From positions 20,774 through 84,773 of the forward strand of contig JAAUZI010000053.1 of assembly GCA_014804645.1 (NCBI GenBank): a DNA stretch of 64,000 nucleotides, given 5' to 3'. This document shows positions 18,472-27,445 of the stretch, one piece after another. The stretch comes from Lachnospiraceae bacterium (GTDB lineage: Bacteria > Bacillota > Clostridia > Lachnospirales > Lachnospiraceae). Within the stretch, counting starts at the first letter, position 1. The number at the start of each line of letters is the position of its first letter. The notes beneath the pieces were generated by a model. The model had not been told where the DNA came from and did no database searches. It worked only from the letters and a program-made list of their open reading frames with translations. The position numbers and the translations under genes were made by a program.

Positions 18472-18535
18472 AACAGCATGTTCCCTGCGGGAAATGGTAC
18501 TGGTAGGGAACATGCGGAACTCTAAATAGGAGGAT
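18472..18535 (+). repeat. R1 hairpin element, short copy
   Basis: It starts directly after the stop codon with AACAGCATG. A perfect 11-bp stem GCATGTTCCCT (18476-18486) / AGGGAACATGC (18505-18515) encloses GGGAAATGGTACTGG. It ends GGAACTCTAAATAGGAGG, which supplies the ribosome site of the next gene. This is the only plus-strand copy seen, and it is oriented with its genes, as the others are. Confidence 0.8.
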
Positions 18536-18539
18536 CAAT

Positions 18540-18824
18540 ATGGAATCCAACACTGATATCCCCAGCTGGATGGAGGACCCCTCCGTCCAAAGCATACCCC
18601 GTGAAAAGCTCGCCTTCCTCTCCCAGCTCTATCAGCAGGGACAGGGCAAGACCCAGAAGGAAATGATGGCTTTTCTGATGCCCATGATGGCCCAGGCAAG
18701 ACAGAAGGGGTTGACCTTCACCCCCAAAGAATTACAGATCGCCGTGGCGGCTATCCGCAAGGCCAGCACCCCGGAGGAACTGCGCCAGATTGACCGGATC
18801 ATGAGCCAGGCCAAAGAAAAATAA
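18540..18824 (+). CDS. Small hypothetical protein, helix-rich
   Basis: A 94-residue protein with no recognised domain. After an acidic start (MESNTDIPSWMEDPSVQS), the rest is predicted helix with Met/Gln-rich stretches (KEMMAFLMPMMAQARQKG). It resembles its upstream neighbour in Met/Gln content, so the two may interact. Its ribosome site AGGAGG is contributed by the R1 hairpin in front. The next gene is about 135 bases away with its own promoter. Confidence 0.7.
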   Translation: MESNTDIPSWMEDPSVQSIPREKLAFLSQLYQQGQGKTQKEMMAFLMPMMAQARQKGLTFTPKELQIAVAAIRKASTPEELRQIDRIMSQAKEK

Positions 18825-18837
18825 TTTTAAAAAATAC

Positions 18838-18866
18838 TTTAACCGACGGCCTGCTGTGGGTACTAT
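18838..18866 (+). promoter_or_regulatory. Possible promoter of the sigma-like gene
   Basis: TTTAAC (18838-18843) and TACTAT (18861-18866) are 17 bases apart. The boxes are only moderate matches. The leader to the start codon is about 85 bases. Confidence 0.45.
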
Positions 18867-18959
18867 ATAGACAGGAAGAGCATATCACGGGCCCGTGTAC
18901 TGCATCGCTCTCCAAACGTAACTCATGGACGGTCATACAACAGAGGAGAAAGAACCGCT

Positions 18960-20540
18960 ATGGACCAAAATATGGTTGCCGCATTTGCGGAGGAAAACAT
19001 GAAAACCATCTATACCTACGCCCTCTCCCGGGTCTCAAACCGGGAGGACGCCGAAGATCTGGCCGGAGATATCCTGCTGGCTCTACTCTCCTGCGCCTCC
19101 CGGCTGCGAGACGAAAACGCCCTATACGGATTTGTCTGGTCTGTGGCCGGGAATACTTACAAAAAATTCCTGCGCAAAAAAGCCAGATATGCCCTGGAGC
19201 CCCTGCCCGAGGAAACTCTGGAGCAGCTGGCCTGTCAGGAGGATTTCACGGAAGAGCTGGCGCTGGAGGCAGACAAGCAGGAGCAGCTGACAAGACTGCG
19301 CAGGGAGTTATCCCTGCTGTCCCGGGAGTATCGGGAATGCACCCTCTGCTACTATTTTCAGGGCCTCTCCTGCCAGGATATTTCCAAAAAGTTGGGGATC
19401 TCTCTGAATATGACCAAATATTACCTGTTCAAAACCAGGAAACTACTGAAAGAAGGAATCGGAATGGAACGAGAATATGGAGCCAAAAGCTATCAACCCG
19501 CCAAATTTACCTTTAAGACACTGTTTTCCGGCAGCTACAACCCGGCGTATACAAGTCTGTTTGACCGCCTGCTGCCCGGCAACATCCTGCTCAGCGCCTA
19601 CTATTCCCCGGTAACTGTCCAGGAACTGGCTCTGGAAATGGGAGTACCCACCGCCTATCTGGAGGATGAAGTGGCTCTGCTGGTCAAGTACGGACTGTTG
19701 AACGCACTGTCCTCCGGAAAAGAATCCGGCTCAGGCAGGGACCGCTACCAGACCAACATGGTCATTTTCACGGAGGAGTATATGGCAGAGCTGTATGAAC
19801 AGCTGACGCCCCTCTGCACTGAGAAACTTACGGAGATTCTGTCCTCCCTGCGCAGCCAGCTCGCACCCCTGCGGACAATTGGTTTCCGCGGCGCGGATAT
19901 GGAGGAGGAGCGGCTGCTCTGGCCGCTGTTTTGGCTGGTGCTGCACCGGGCATACACTCTTTTTTCCCAGAGCAGCAGGCAATACACCTACCACCCCCTC
20001 TATGCGGACGCCACTGGTATCAATGTGGGAATAAACTATTCGGAGGCCGATAGCTCCTATGAAACCTATGGTTTTGCCGGATACTCCCGGATTGACGAAA
20101 ACTGGGCTGCTGCTTTTGCGAACTTCGGCATACTTCCCTTGAAAAACCGCTATCTGCAGCAGAATGTACAGATCGTCAGAGATGCCATCTATGCAGGCTC
20201 CGGAGAATATGTACTTTTTGAACAGACACAACTGTCAGAAGTTGAAAATCTGCTGAAACCTCAGATTCAGGCCATGGCAGATCTTTATGGGCAAATGATC
20301 TCCCTGGCGCAGACACTTCTTCTGTCCCATGCTCCTCAGAGCGTGGCTTCACTTGTTCCCGACGTCGTTGGCAAAACCCTGTTTTTCGACACAGTGGGCC
20401 TGTTCGGCAAATGTGCTCTGGAGAGCGGATCTCTGCATCTGCCTGACACGGAGTATCCCCTGGCGGTGTTTTTATATCGCACAAGCTCCGATAATTTTGG
20501 AAATGCGGGAACCAAGGCCACAGACTGTTCAAGAAGTTAA
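18960..20540 (+). CDS. Sigma-70 family (ECF-like) factor with long C-terminal extension
   Basis: A 526-residue protein. Residues 1-165 look like an ECF sigma factor: region 2 (ALSRVSNREDAEDLAGDILL) with the Asp-rich core-binding helix, and region 4 (YYFQGLSCQDISKKLGISLN) with a helix-turn-helix. The remaining 350 residues are not part of a usual 160-200-residue ECF factor. They start with a possible winged-helix segment (PVTVQELALEMGVPTAYLEDE) and continue with sequence I cannot assign. The extension could sense a signal or serve as an in-cis anti-sigma. No anti-sigma gene is adjacent. The upstream small genes may be targets; this is inference. Confidence 0.75.
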   Translation: MDQNMVAAFAEENMKTIYTYALSRVSNREDAEDLAGDILLALLSCASRLRDENALYGFVWSVAGNTYKKFLRKKARYALEPLPEETLEQLACQEDFTEELALEADKQEQLTRLRRELSLLSREYRECTLCYYFQGLSCQDISKKLGISLNMTKYYLFKTRKLLKEGIGMEREYGAKSYQPAKFTFKTLFSGSYNPAYTSLFDRLLPGNILLSAYYSPVTVQELALEMGVPTAYLEDEVALLVKYGLLNALSSGKESGSGRDRYQTNMVIFTEEYMAELYEQLTPLCTEKLTEILSSLRSQLAPLRTIGFRGADMEEERLLWPLFWLVLHRAYTLFSQSSRQYTYHPLYADATGINVGINYSEADSSYETYGFAGYSRIDENWAAAFANFGILPLKNRYLQQNVQIVRDAIYAGSGEYVLFEQTQLSEVENLLKPQIQAMADLYGQMISLAQTLLLSHAPQSVASLVPDVVGKTLFFDTVGLFGKCALESGSLHLPDTEYPLAVFLYRTSSDNFGNAGTKATDCSRS

Positions 20541-20570
20541 CGGCATATAAATCACAGGAATCGCATAAAA

Positions 20571-20594
20571 GGGGCTGTCGCACTTGACAACCCC
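20571..20594 (+). terminator. Terminator of the sigma-like gene
   Basis: GGGGCTGTC (20571-20579) pairs with GACAACCCC (20586-20594) with one mismatch, followed by TTCTTGCTTT. Confidence 0.7.
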
Positions 20595-20694
20595 TTCTTG
20601 CTTTATCTATTTTTGATCAGGCAATAACTTTTAAGAATATCTACTATCTTTTTACTCATCTATAATAGCCCTTTATATAAAATATACTACTATA

Positions 20695-20729
20695 GCAAAA
20701 AACATGCATCTACTTTTAGTTGCATGTTT
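20695..20729 (-). terminator. Terminator of leuS
   Basis: On the minus strand ACATGCA and TGCATGT, with an inner CTA/TAG, form a stem followed by TTTTTTGC. A second hairpin, GAGACAGATAC/GTATCTGTCTC, lies between this and the leuS stop (around 20750-20777). Confidence 0.75.
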
Positions 20730-20791
20730 CAGACTGTAGACAAAGTCCGAGACAGATACAATGGTATCTGTCTCTCAAAAAAATACACCGC

Positions 20792-23326
20792 CTACGGTTT
20801 CACCACGATATTCACCAGCTTGCCGGGCACATAGATCTCCTTCACAATGGTGCCGTTCAGCTTATCCCCCAGCAGCTCCTTGGCCTGGGCGATGACCTGC
20901 TCTTTATCCATATCATGAGGAATAGAGAAAGTTCCCCGCATCTTGCCGTTGATCTGCATGGCAATCTCCACGGTAGTCTCAATCGTCTTGGACTCTTCAT
21001 ACTCTGGCCAACTGGTTTGATAAATTTTTCCCGCAAAGCCGCAGTTCTGCCACAGCTCCTCGGTGATATGGGGCGCAACGGGATTCAGCAGGGTAAGGAG
21101 CGTCCTGTACTCTCCCTTGGTCACTGCCCCTTTCTTGTTCATGTCGTTAATCAGCGCCATCATAGCCGCGATGGCGGTGTTATACTTCAAGCTCTCATAG
21201 TCGCCGCTGACCTTCTTGATGGTCTGGTGCATCTTGGTCTCCAGCTCCGGGCTGTAGTCCTCCCCCTCCACCAAAATATCCTGCAGTTTCCAGACTCTCT
21301 CCAGGAATCTGCGACAGCCCTTCACGCCGTCCTCACTCCAGGCTGCTGACATGTCAAAGGCTCCTATAAACATCTCATAGGTACGCAGGGTATCTGCGCC
21401 GTACTCCTCCACGATCTCGTCCGGGTTCACCACATTGCCCAGAGATTTGGACATCTTTACAATGGGATGCTCCGCCATCTCGCCATACTGCTCCACCAGC
21501 GCTTCCCTGGCGGCTTTCTCACTGCCATACTGCTCCACCAGGCGTTTCTGCTCCTCCTGGGACTGATTTACAAAGCTGTGAGGATTCAGTCCCAGAATCA
21601 TGCCATGGCTGGTTCTCTTCTGGTAAGGCTCCGAACAGGGCACTACCCCTTGGTCATACAGGAATTTGTGCCAAAAACGGGAGTACAACAGATGCAGCGT
21701 GGTGTGCTCCATGCCGCCGTTATACCAGTCTACCGGCATCCAGTACTCCAGCGCCTCCTTGCTGGCTAACGCCTCCTTGTTATGGGGATCGATATACCGC
21801 AGGAAATACCAGGAGGAACCCGCCCACTGAGGCATGGTGTCCGTCTCCCTCCGGGCGGGGCCGCCGCAGCAGGGACAGGTAGTATTCACCCAGTCGGTTA
21901 TGGCCGCCAGCGGGGACTCGCCGTTGTCGGTAGGCTCGTAGGATTCCACCTCCGGCAAAGTCAGCGGCAGCTCGCTCTCGTCGATGGGCACAAAGCCACA
22001 TTTTTCACATTGTACAATGGGGATGGGCTCACCCCAGTAACGCTGCCTGGAGAACACCCAGTCGCGCAGCTTGAAATTGGTCTTGCTGACACCAATGCCC
22101 TTCTCCTCCAGATAAGCGATAATCTTCTCTTTAGCCTCCGCCACAGACAGGCCGTTTAGAAACTCAGAATTTACCAGCGTACCGGTGGCCACATCCGTAA
22201 ACACCTGCTCCTGCACGGGCACAGGACTTCCGGCCACCACTTCGATGATGGGCAGGCCGAACTTTTTCGCAAACTCCCAGTCCCTGTCGTCGTGGGCAGG
22301 CACAGCCATAATGGCGCCGGTGCCGTAGGTCATCAGCACATAGTCCGATATCCAGATGGGAATCTCTTTGCCGTTTACCGGATTGATGGCAGTCAGACCC
22401 TGAATCTGTACGCCAGTCTTATCCTTGGCAAGCTCCGTGCGCTCAAAATCGGACTTCTTGGCGGCCTGCTCTCGATAGGCTGTCAGCTCCTCATAGTTGC
22501 CGATCTCGTCCTTATATTTGTCAATCAGAGGGTGTTCCGGGGAAACAACCATATAAGTGGCTCCAAACAGCGTGTCCGGCCTGGTGGTGTAAACGCGCAG
22601 CTTGTCCTCCTTGCCAGCGATAGCAAAGTCCACCTCCGCGCCCTGGCTCTTACCGATCCAGTTCTTCTGGGACACCTTTACTCTCTCAATATAATCCACC
22701 GTGTCCAGATCCTGGATCAGCCTGTCCGCATACTCGGTGATCTTCAGCATCCACTGGCTCTTGACCTTGCGCACCACCGGACTGCCGCAGCGCTCACAGA
22801 CGCCGTTCACCACTTCCTCATTGGCCAGTCCCACCTTGCAGGCGGTACACCAGTTGATGGGCATCTCGGACTTATAGGCCAGCCCCGCCTTGAACAGCTT
22901 TAAGAAAATCCACTGGGTCCACTTATAGTACTCCTCATCCGTGGTATTGACCTCTCTGTCCCAGTCAAAAGAATAGCCCAATGCGTGAAGCTGCTCCTTG
23001 AAACGCGCCACATTGTTCTTGGTCACGATCTTTGGATGTATATGATTCTTGATGGCATAGTTCTCCGTTGGCAGACCAAAGGCATCAAATCCCATGGGAT
23101 ACAGTACATTGTAGCCCTGCATCCGGCGCTTGCGGGCCACAATATCCAGAGCCGTATAGGGTCTGGGATGTCCCACATGCAGTCCTGCCCCCGAGGGGTA
23201 CGGAAACTCTACCAGTGCGTAATATTTCGGTTTGGAATAATCCTCTGAGACCTTGAACGCCTGTTCCTCGTCCCATATCTTTTGCCATTTCTTTTCCACC
23301 TCGCGGTGATTGTACGGTGCCGCCAT
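20792..23326 (-). CDS. leuS: Leucyl-tRNA synthetase
   Basis: This class I aminoacyl-tRNA synthetase charges tRNA-Leu. It has 844 residues. The HIGH-type motif is in [10 protein letters not shown] near residue 50. A large CP1 editing domain is present ([14 protein letters not shown], and [21 protein letters not shown], the conserved editing site). The KMSKS-type motif is [12 protein letters not shown]. The C-terminal anticodon-binding and LeuS-specific domains are complete. The start ATG at 23324-23326 has GAGGAGTAAAG upstream; the longer frame lies in the leader. It has its own promoter, and the leader of about 65 bases is too short for a T-box. Confidence 0.97.
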   Translation of the reverse strand: MAAPYNHREVEKKWQKIWDEEQAFKVSEDYSKPKYYALVEFPYPSGAGLHVGHPRPYTALDIVARKRRMQGYNVLYPMGFDAFGLPTENYAIKNHIHPKIVTKNNVARFKEQLHALGYSFDWDREVNTTDEEYYKWTQWIFLKLFKAGLAYKSEMPINWCTACKVGLANEEVVNGVCERCGSPVVRKVKSQWMLKITEYADRLIQDLDTVDYIERVKVSQKNWIGKSQGAEVDFAIAGKEDKLRVYTTRPDTLFGATYMVVSPEHPLIDKYKDEIGNYEELTAYREQAAKKSDFERTELAKDKTGVQIQGLTAINPVNGKEIPIWISDYVLMTYGTGAIMAVPAHDDRDWEFAKKFGLPIIEVVAGSPVPVQEQVFTDVATGTLVNSEFLNGLSVAEAKEKIIAYLEEKGIGVSKTNFKLRDWVFSRQRYWGEPIPIVQCEKCGFVPIDESELPLTLPEVESYEPTDNGESPLAAITDWVNTTCPCCGGPARRETDTMPQWAGSSWYFLRYIDPHNKEALASKEALEYWMPVDWYNGGMEHTTLHLLYSRFWHKFLYDQGVVPCSEPYQKRTSHGMILGLNPHSFVNQSQEEQKRLVEQYGSEKAAREALVEQYGEMAEHPIVKMSKSLGNVVNPDEIVEEYGADTLRTYEMFIGAFDMSAAWSEDGVKGCRRFLERVWKLQDILVEGEDYSPELETKMHQTIKKVSGDYESLKYNTAIAAMMALINDMNKKGAVTKGEYRTLLTLLNPVAPHITEELWQNCGFAGKIYQTSWPEYEESKTIETTVEIAMQINGKMRGTFSIPHDMDKEQVIAQAKELLGDKLNGTIVKEIYVPGKLVNIVVKP

Positions 23327-23394
23327 AGTCTTTACTCCTCTTTCACGTTTTCCTCGGTTGAAAATTCTCATATAATCTCCCGACTTTATGGCTC

Positions 23395-23423
23395 ATTTTA
23401 GTCGTATTTTCGTGGAATGTCAA
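23395..23423 (-). promoter_or_regulatory. leuS promoter
   Basis: On the minus strand a perfect -35 box TTGACA (23418-23423) and TAAAAT (23395-23400) are spaced by 17 bases. Confidence 0.8.
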
Positions 23424-23489
23424 GTTTTTTCTGCTCCCCCGCCGTTTCTCGTAAGATAGAATCCTTAATGAGGCTTTTGACTCTCTTTA

Positions 23490-23521
23490 AAAAAGGCAGT
23501 TCCCCGCAGGAAACTGCCCTT
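23490..23521 (-). terminator. Terminator of the EF-G-like gene
   Basis: On the minus strand GGCAGTT...AACTGCC, extended by flanking C/G pairs, is followed by TTTTTT. It separates the EF-G-like gene from the leuS promoter. Confidence 0.85.
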
Positions 23522-23531
23522 TGTTTCTTCT

Positions 23532-25625
23532 CTATTCCTCCAAATTGTTCTCCGCCACTTTGGCTGCCCTTGCCGCCACTTCCTTCTCCTGCACATCGCT
23601 GGGAGCCTGTTCATAGCGGGCAAATTCATAGCTGTATTCGCCCTGGCCGCCGGTCATGGAACGCAGGTCTGTGCAGTAACCGTACAGACTGCTCATGGGA
23701 ATATCCGCCTCGATCACCTGCTTGCCGTTAGCCGTGGGATTCATTCCCAACACACGGCCTCTTCTCTTGTTCAGATCACCCATGATATCACCGGTAAAGC
23801 TGTCGGGTACCGTCACCTTCAGGGAGGCGATAGGCTCAAGCAGCACCGGCCCGGCCTCCATGAACCCTTTCTTAAACGCCTGGATGGTAGCCATCTTAAA
23901 TGCCATCTCCGAGGAATCTACAGGATGGTAGGAGCCATCGTACAGCACCGCCTTTACACCCACCACAGGGTATGCCGCCAGAGGACCTCTCGTCACGCTC
24001 TCCTGCAGTCCCTTTTCCACTGCCGGGAAGTAGTTCTTGGGCACGGCGCCTCCCACCACCTCCTGCTCAAACACAAAGGGGATCTCCAGGTCGCCTGACG
24101 CAGAGAAACGCATCTTTACATGGCCGTACTGCCCATGGCCACCGGACTGTTTCTTGTGCTTAGCCTCCACGTCGGAAGTCTTCCTGATGGTCTCCCGGTA
24201 AGCCACCTTGGGCTTATCCAGCTCGATCTCAACCTTGTACTCGTTCTTCAGGCGACTGGCGATGATCTCCAGATGCTGGTCGCCCATGCCATACAATAGC
24301 AGCTGGCGGTTCTCAGAATCGTTGACCATTTTCACAGTCAGATCTTCGTGAGTGATCTTCTGCAGAGCCTGAGAGATCTTGTCGATATCTCCCTTGTTCT
24401 TAGCCTTGTAGCGCATGTAGGTATAGGGCGTGGAAATCTCCCACTTGCCGAACTTAATCGTAGTATTCTTGGTAGACAGGCTGTTGCCGGTGCGGGCCGC
24501 CGTCAGTTTCGCCAGGGCGCCGATATCTCCTGCGTGAAGCTCGCTGACCTCCATGGGCTTATTGCCCTGCAGTATGTACAGCTTGCCAATCTTCTCCTCA
24601 ATATCCTTATCCACGTTGTAAATCAGATCGTCCGTCTTAAGCACACCGGAATTCACCTTGATCAGAGAGTATTTGCCGATAAAAGGATCCACGATGGTCT
24701 TCCAGATATAAGCCGACTTTGCTTTTGCAAAGTCATAATCCGCATGGTAGATCTCATTGGTCTTCATGTTGATGCCGGCCACCTCACGGTTCTCCGGGCT
24801 GGGCATATACTTCACAATATCATCCAACAGGGTGTAAACGCCCTGACACAGGGTGTTGGAACCCATGGTCATGGGAACTATGCTGCCGTCGCAGACATTG
24901 GTGCGCAGAGCCGCACGGATCTCAGCCTCAGAAAAGGTCTCCCCATTGAAGAAACGCTCCATCATCTCCTCGCTGGTCTCCGCCACTGCCTCCATCAGTG
25001 CATCCCGACAGATCTCCAGGTTGGCTTTATTGTACTCAGGCACCTCACAGGGAACAACCTCCTTGCCCTGCCAGCGGTTGCCGGTCTCGGCGATAACATT
25101 CACATAACCCACAAATTTCTCATTCTCACGGATAGGCAGATTAAAGGGCGCCAGTTTCTTGCCAAACAGGTTGGTCATATCCTCCACTACCTGGCGGAAA
25201 GAGGCATTGTCCACATCCATGTTAGAAACATAGATAAACCGGGGCAGTTTGTATTTCTCGCACAGCTCCCAAGCCTTCAGAGTTCCCACCTCAATGCCGG
25301 ACTTGCCGTTCACCACGATGATGGCGGCTCCAGCTGCGCTCAGAGCCTCCTCCACCTCGCCTACGAAGTCAAAATATCCCGGTGTGTCCAGAATATTGAT
25401 CTTATATCCCTCCCACTCAATGGGGATAACAGAGGTGCTGATGGAGAACTGTCTCTTCTGCTCCTCTTTGCCATAATCGCTGACTGTGTTGCCATCGGTT
25501 ACTTTACCCATTCTGGAAGTAATGCCGGACAGATAAGCCATCGCCTCCACCAGGCTGGTCTTACCGCTGCCGCCATGACCTAATAAGCATACGTTGCGGA
25601 TCTTGTCAGTTGTGTAAACATTCAT
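23532..25625 (-). CDS. Elongation factor G-like GTPase (FusA2 type)
   Basis: A 697-residue translational GTPase with the EF-G domain order. The P-loop GHGGSGKTSLVEAM is intact. The G3 motif reads DTPGYFDF, so the usual DTPGH catalytic histidine is tyrosine; this is known for FusA2-type paralogs. The G4 position reads YVSNMDVDN where canonical EF-G has NKMD. The G2 region RQFSISTS also differs from RGITI. The housekeeping fusA, normally beside rpsL/rpsG and tuf, is not in this window. The role is therefore uncertain: a ribosome-associated, perhaps slow or non-hydrolysing, paralog. The ATG at 25623-25625 follows TTGGAGGAAAACTT. The gene has its own promoter and terminator. Confidence 0.85.
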   Translation of the reverse strand: MNVYTTDKIRNVCLLGHGGSGKTSLVEAMAYLSGITSRMGKVTDGNTVSDYGKEEQKRQFSISTSVIPIEWEGYKINILDTPGYFDFVGEVEEALSAAGAAIIVVNGKSGIEVGTLKAWELCEKYKLPRFIYVSNMDVDNASFRQVVEDMTNLFGKKLAPFNLPIRENEKFVGYVNVIAETGNRWQGKEVVPCEVPEYNKANLEICRDALMEAVAETSEEMMERFFNGETFSEAEIRAALRTNVCDGSIVPMTMGSNTLCQGVYTLLDDIVKYMPSPENREVAGINMKTNEIYHADYDFAKAKSAYIWKTIVDPFIGKYSLIKVNSGVLKTDDLIYNVDKDIEEKIGKLYILQGNKPMEVSELHAGDIGALAKLTAARTGNSLSTKNTTIKFGKWEISTPYTYMRYKAKNKGDIDKISQALQKITHEDLTVKMVNDSENRQLLLYGMGDQHLEIIASRLKNEYKVEIELDKPKVAYRETIRKTSDVEAKHKKQSGGHGQYGHVKMRFSASGDLEIPFVFEQEVVGGAVPKNYFPAVEKGLQESVTRGPLAAYPVVGVKAVLYDGSYHPVDSSEMAFKMATIQAFKKGFMEAGPVLLEPIASLKVTVPDSFTGDIMGDLNKRRGRVLGMNPTANGKQVIEADIPMSSLYGYCTDLRSMTGGQGEYSYEFARYEQAPSDVQEKEVAARAAKVAENNLEE

Positions 25626-25703
25626 AAGTTTTCCTCCAATTAAGATCTGATTTGGGCATTTCGCCAGAGCCTGATTTTGCACATTCTGACACCCATAAGT
25701 GTA

Positions 25704-25732
25704 TTTTACTAAATATTCTGGAAATATACAAG
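25704..25732 (-). promoter_or_regulatory. Promoter of the EF-G-like gene
   Basis: On the minus strand TTGTAT (25727-25732) and TAAAAT (25704-25709) have a 17-base spacer. Confidence 0.7.
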
Positions 25733-25785
25733 TGTTTTTATTGTTTTTGTACAGATTGGCAGACAAATTTAATGTCCTGCTCCCC

Positions 25786-25814
25786 TTGCTTTTCGCACTT
25801 TAACGTGCTATAGT
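25786..25814 (+). promoter_or_regulatory. tyrA promoter
   Basis: TTGCTT (25786-25791) and TATAGT (25809-25814) are spaced by 17 bases. The start codon is 32 bases downstream. It is divergent from the EF-G-like promoter. Confidence 0.7.
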
Positions 25815-25845
25815 CTATATATTGAGATTTTGGGGAGGAAACATC

Positions 25846-26949
25846 ATGGCACGACTGCATATAGGATTTATCGGACTGGGCCTGATCGGCGGTTCCATCG
25901 CCAGAGCCCTGCGGGAAAACAGGTCAGAGGTATACATGACGGCGTATGACGTGAATGCTGCCACGCTTAAGGCGGCGCTGCAGGACGGCGTCATTGACAG
26001 GGCGACGGAGCAGATCGACGAGCGCTTTGCGGACTGCGACTATCTTTTTTTATGCGCCCCTGTACAGAAAAACGACGCCAACCTGGAAGTCGTGAAAAAG
26101 GTCATCTCCCCGTCCTGCACCCTCACCGATGTGGGCAGCGTGAAGACCGATATCCACAGGCATATCGTCCAGGCCGGTCTGGAAGCACAGTTTATAGGCG
26201 GCCACCCCATGGCGGGAAGCGAGCGTTTCGGCTATGCCAACTCCAAGGCCAGACTGCTGGAGAACGCCTACTATATTCTGACTCCCACCGAACAGACCGA
26301 CCCGAAACGGCTGGAGGCCTACAGAGCGCTGGTGGAGTCTATGGGGGCCATCCCTCTGATACTGGATTACCGCCAGCACGACTATGTCACCGCAGGTATC
26401 AGCCATCTTCCCCATGTGATAGCCGCCTCCCTCGTCAACCTGGTGCGGGATTCAGACAACGAGGAGGGCATCATGAAACTGGTGGCCGCCGGAGGTTTCA
26501 AGGACATTACCCGGATCGCCTCCTCCTCCGCCGCCATGTGGCAGCAGATCTGCCTGACCAACACAGAAAATATTTCCCGGCTGCTGGGCAGTTATATCGA
26601 TTCCCTGTCTGCAATAAAGGACCAGCTGGACACCCGGCAGGGGGACGCCCTGTACCAGCTTTTTGACAGCGCCAGAGTCTACAGGGACTCCTTTATCAAC
26701 GCCTCCAGCGGTCCTATCAAGCGGGTATACTCCTTCAATATCGACATTGACGACCGTCCCGGCATGCTGGCCCAGGTGGCCACCACGCTGGCTTTCAACA
26801 ACATCAATATCAAAAACATCGGCATTGTCCACAACCGGGAGTATGAGGAGGGCGTGCTGCGGATCGAGTTCTATGACGAGACTTCCCAGGAGGCCGCCAA
26901 ACAGCTGCTGTCCACTCCTCAATTTGTCATACATGAGAAAAAAATGTAA
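25846..26949 (+). CDS. tyrA: Prephenate dehydrogenase
   Basis: This enzyme oxidatively decarboxylates prephenate to 4-hydroxyphenylpyruvate for tyrosine synthesis. It has 367 residues. The N-terminal Rossmann motif FIGLGLIGGSIARAL binds NAD(P). GGHPMAGSERFGY carries the conserved His/Ser of the active site. ISHLPHVIA and the helical C-terminal domain follow. Residues about 290-360 form an ACT domain (SFNIDIDDRPGMLAQVATTLA), the likely tyrosine feedback site. The ATG at 25846 follows TGGGGAGGAAACATC. It is transcribed alone. Confidence 0.93.
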   Translation: MARLHIGFIGLGLIGGSIARALRENRSEVYMTAYDVNAATLKAALQDGVIDRATEQIDERFADCDYLFLCAPVQKNDANLEVVKKVISPSCTLTDVGSVKTDIHRHIVQAGLEAQFIGGHPMAGSERFGYANSKARLLENAYYILTPTEQTDPKRLEAYRALVESMGAIPLILDYRQHDYVTAGISHLPHVIAASLVNLVRDSDNEEGIMKLVAAGGFKDITRIASSSAAMWQQICLTNTENISRLLGSYIDSLSAIKDQLDTRQGDALYQLFDSARVYRDSFINASSGPIKRVYSFNIDIDDRPGMLAQVATTLAFNNINIKNIGIVHNREYEEGVLRIEFYDETSQEAAKQLLSTPQFVIHEKKM

Positions 26950-26954
26950 AAAAA

Positions 26955-26991
26955 GATAACCGGGAGCGAAAAGCCCTGGTTATCTCTTTTT
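26955..26991. terminator. Bidirectional terminator between tyrA and the PilZ gene
   Basis: GATAACCGGG pairs with CCCTGGTTATC with one bulge. It is followed by CTTTTT on the plus strand and by a T run (complement of 26947-26954) on the minus strand. Confidence 0.8.
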
Positions 26992-27021
26992 GCACAAATA
27001 GTTTTGTTACTCCGGAGCTAT

Positions 27022-27357
27022 TTACTTTACCTCCGAGAACCGTTCATACACGCTGATGCGAGCGGCATCCTGTTCGGACATGCCGATAAACACCGCCCCA
27101 TAATGAAGAGTATTCGACCCTTCCATATCAGTCCGCACGATCTGCAGAAATGCGTGTATTACCTCCTTTGTCCATATGGTCAGGTGACACTCGTATACCG
27201 CATTGAGTTCCAGCATGTCCGAGCAAGAGAAACCCACGCCTGTGCGGGATACGTCCGAAATATTGATGATGACCTCGCGTTTTTCGTCAGAATCCAGACG
27301 GTTTACCATCAGCTTGGCTTCCAGATCCATTCTCTTGTTCCTTCTACGCTCTTCCAT
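27022..27357 (-). CDS. PilZ-domain protein, probable c-di-GMP effector
   Basis: A 111-residue stand-alone PilZ domain. Both c-di-GMP-binding motifs are present: RxxxR at residues 5-9 (RRNKR) and DxSxxG at 35-40 (DVSRTG), followed by VGFSC. Single-domain PilZ proteins typically bind c-di-GMP and act on motility or surface functions; no target gene is next to it. The ATG at 27355-27357 follows TTCAGGAGGGATGCACC. A longer frame to 27525 overlaps queA and is not real. It lies downstream of queA with an 88-base gap containing a hairpin. Confidence 0.88.
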   Translation of the reverse strand: MEERRRNKRMDLEAKLMVNRLDSDEKREVIINISDVSRTGVGFSCSDMLELNAVYECHLTIWTKEVIHAFLQIVRTDMEGSNTLHYGAVFIGMSEQDAARISVYERFSEVK

Positions 27358-27392
27358 TGGTGCATCCCTCCTGAAATGTAATAACCCCATGC

Positions 27393-27416
27393 ATATCGCA
27401 GACTGCCCCGCGATAT
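27393..27416 (-). repeat. Hairpin ATATCGC/GCGATAT upstream of the PilZ gene
   Basis: Perfect 7-bp arms at 27393-27399 and 27410-27416. On the minus strand it is followed by GCATGGGG. A similar hairpin, TATCGCAAG/CTTGCGATA followed by TGCAGG, precedes aroQ at 59329-59351. Confidence 0.45.
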
Positions 27417-27445
27417 TACCTAATAAGATTTTACATGATTCTTCA

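Noticed and set aside
23327..23395. T-box before leuS
   Set aside because: The leader from the clear promoter to the start is only about 65 bases, and no T-box core is present.
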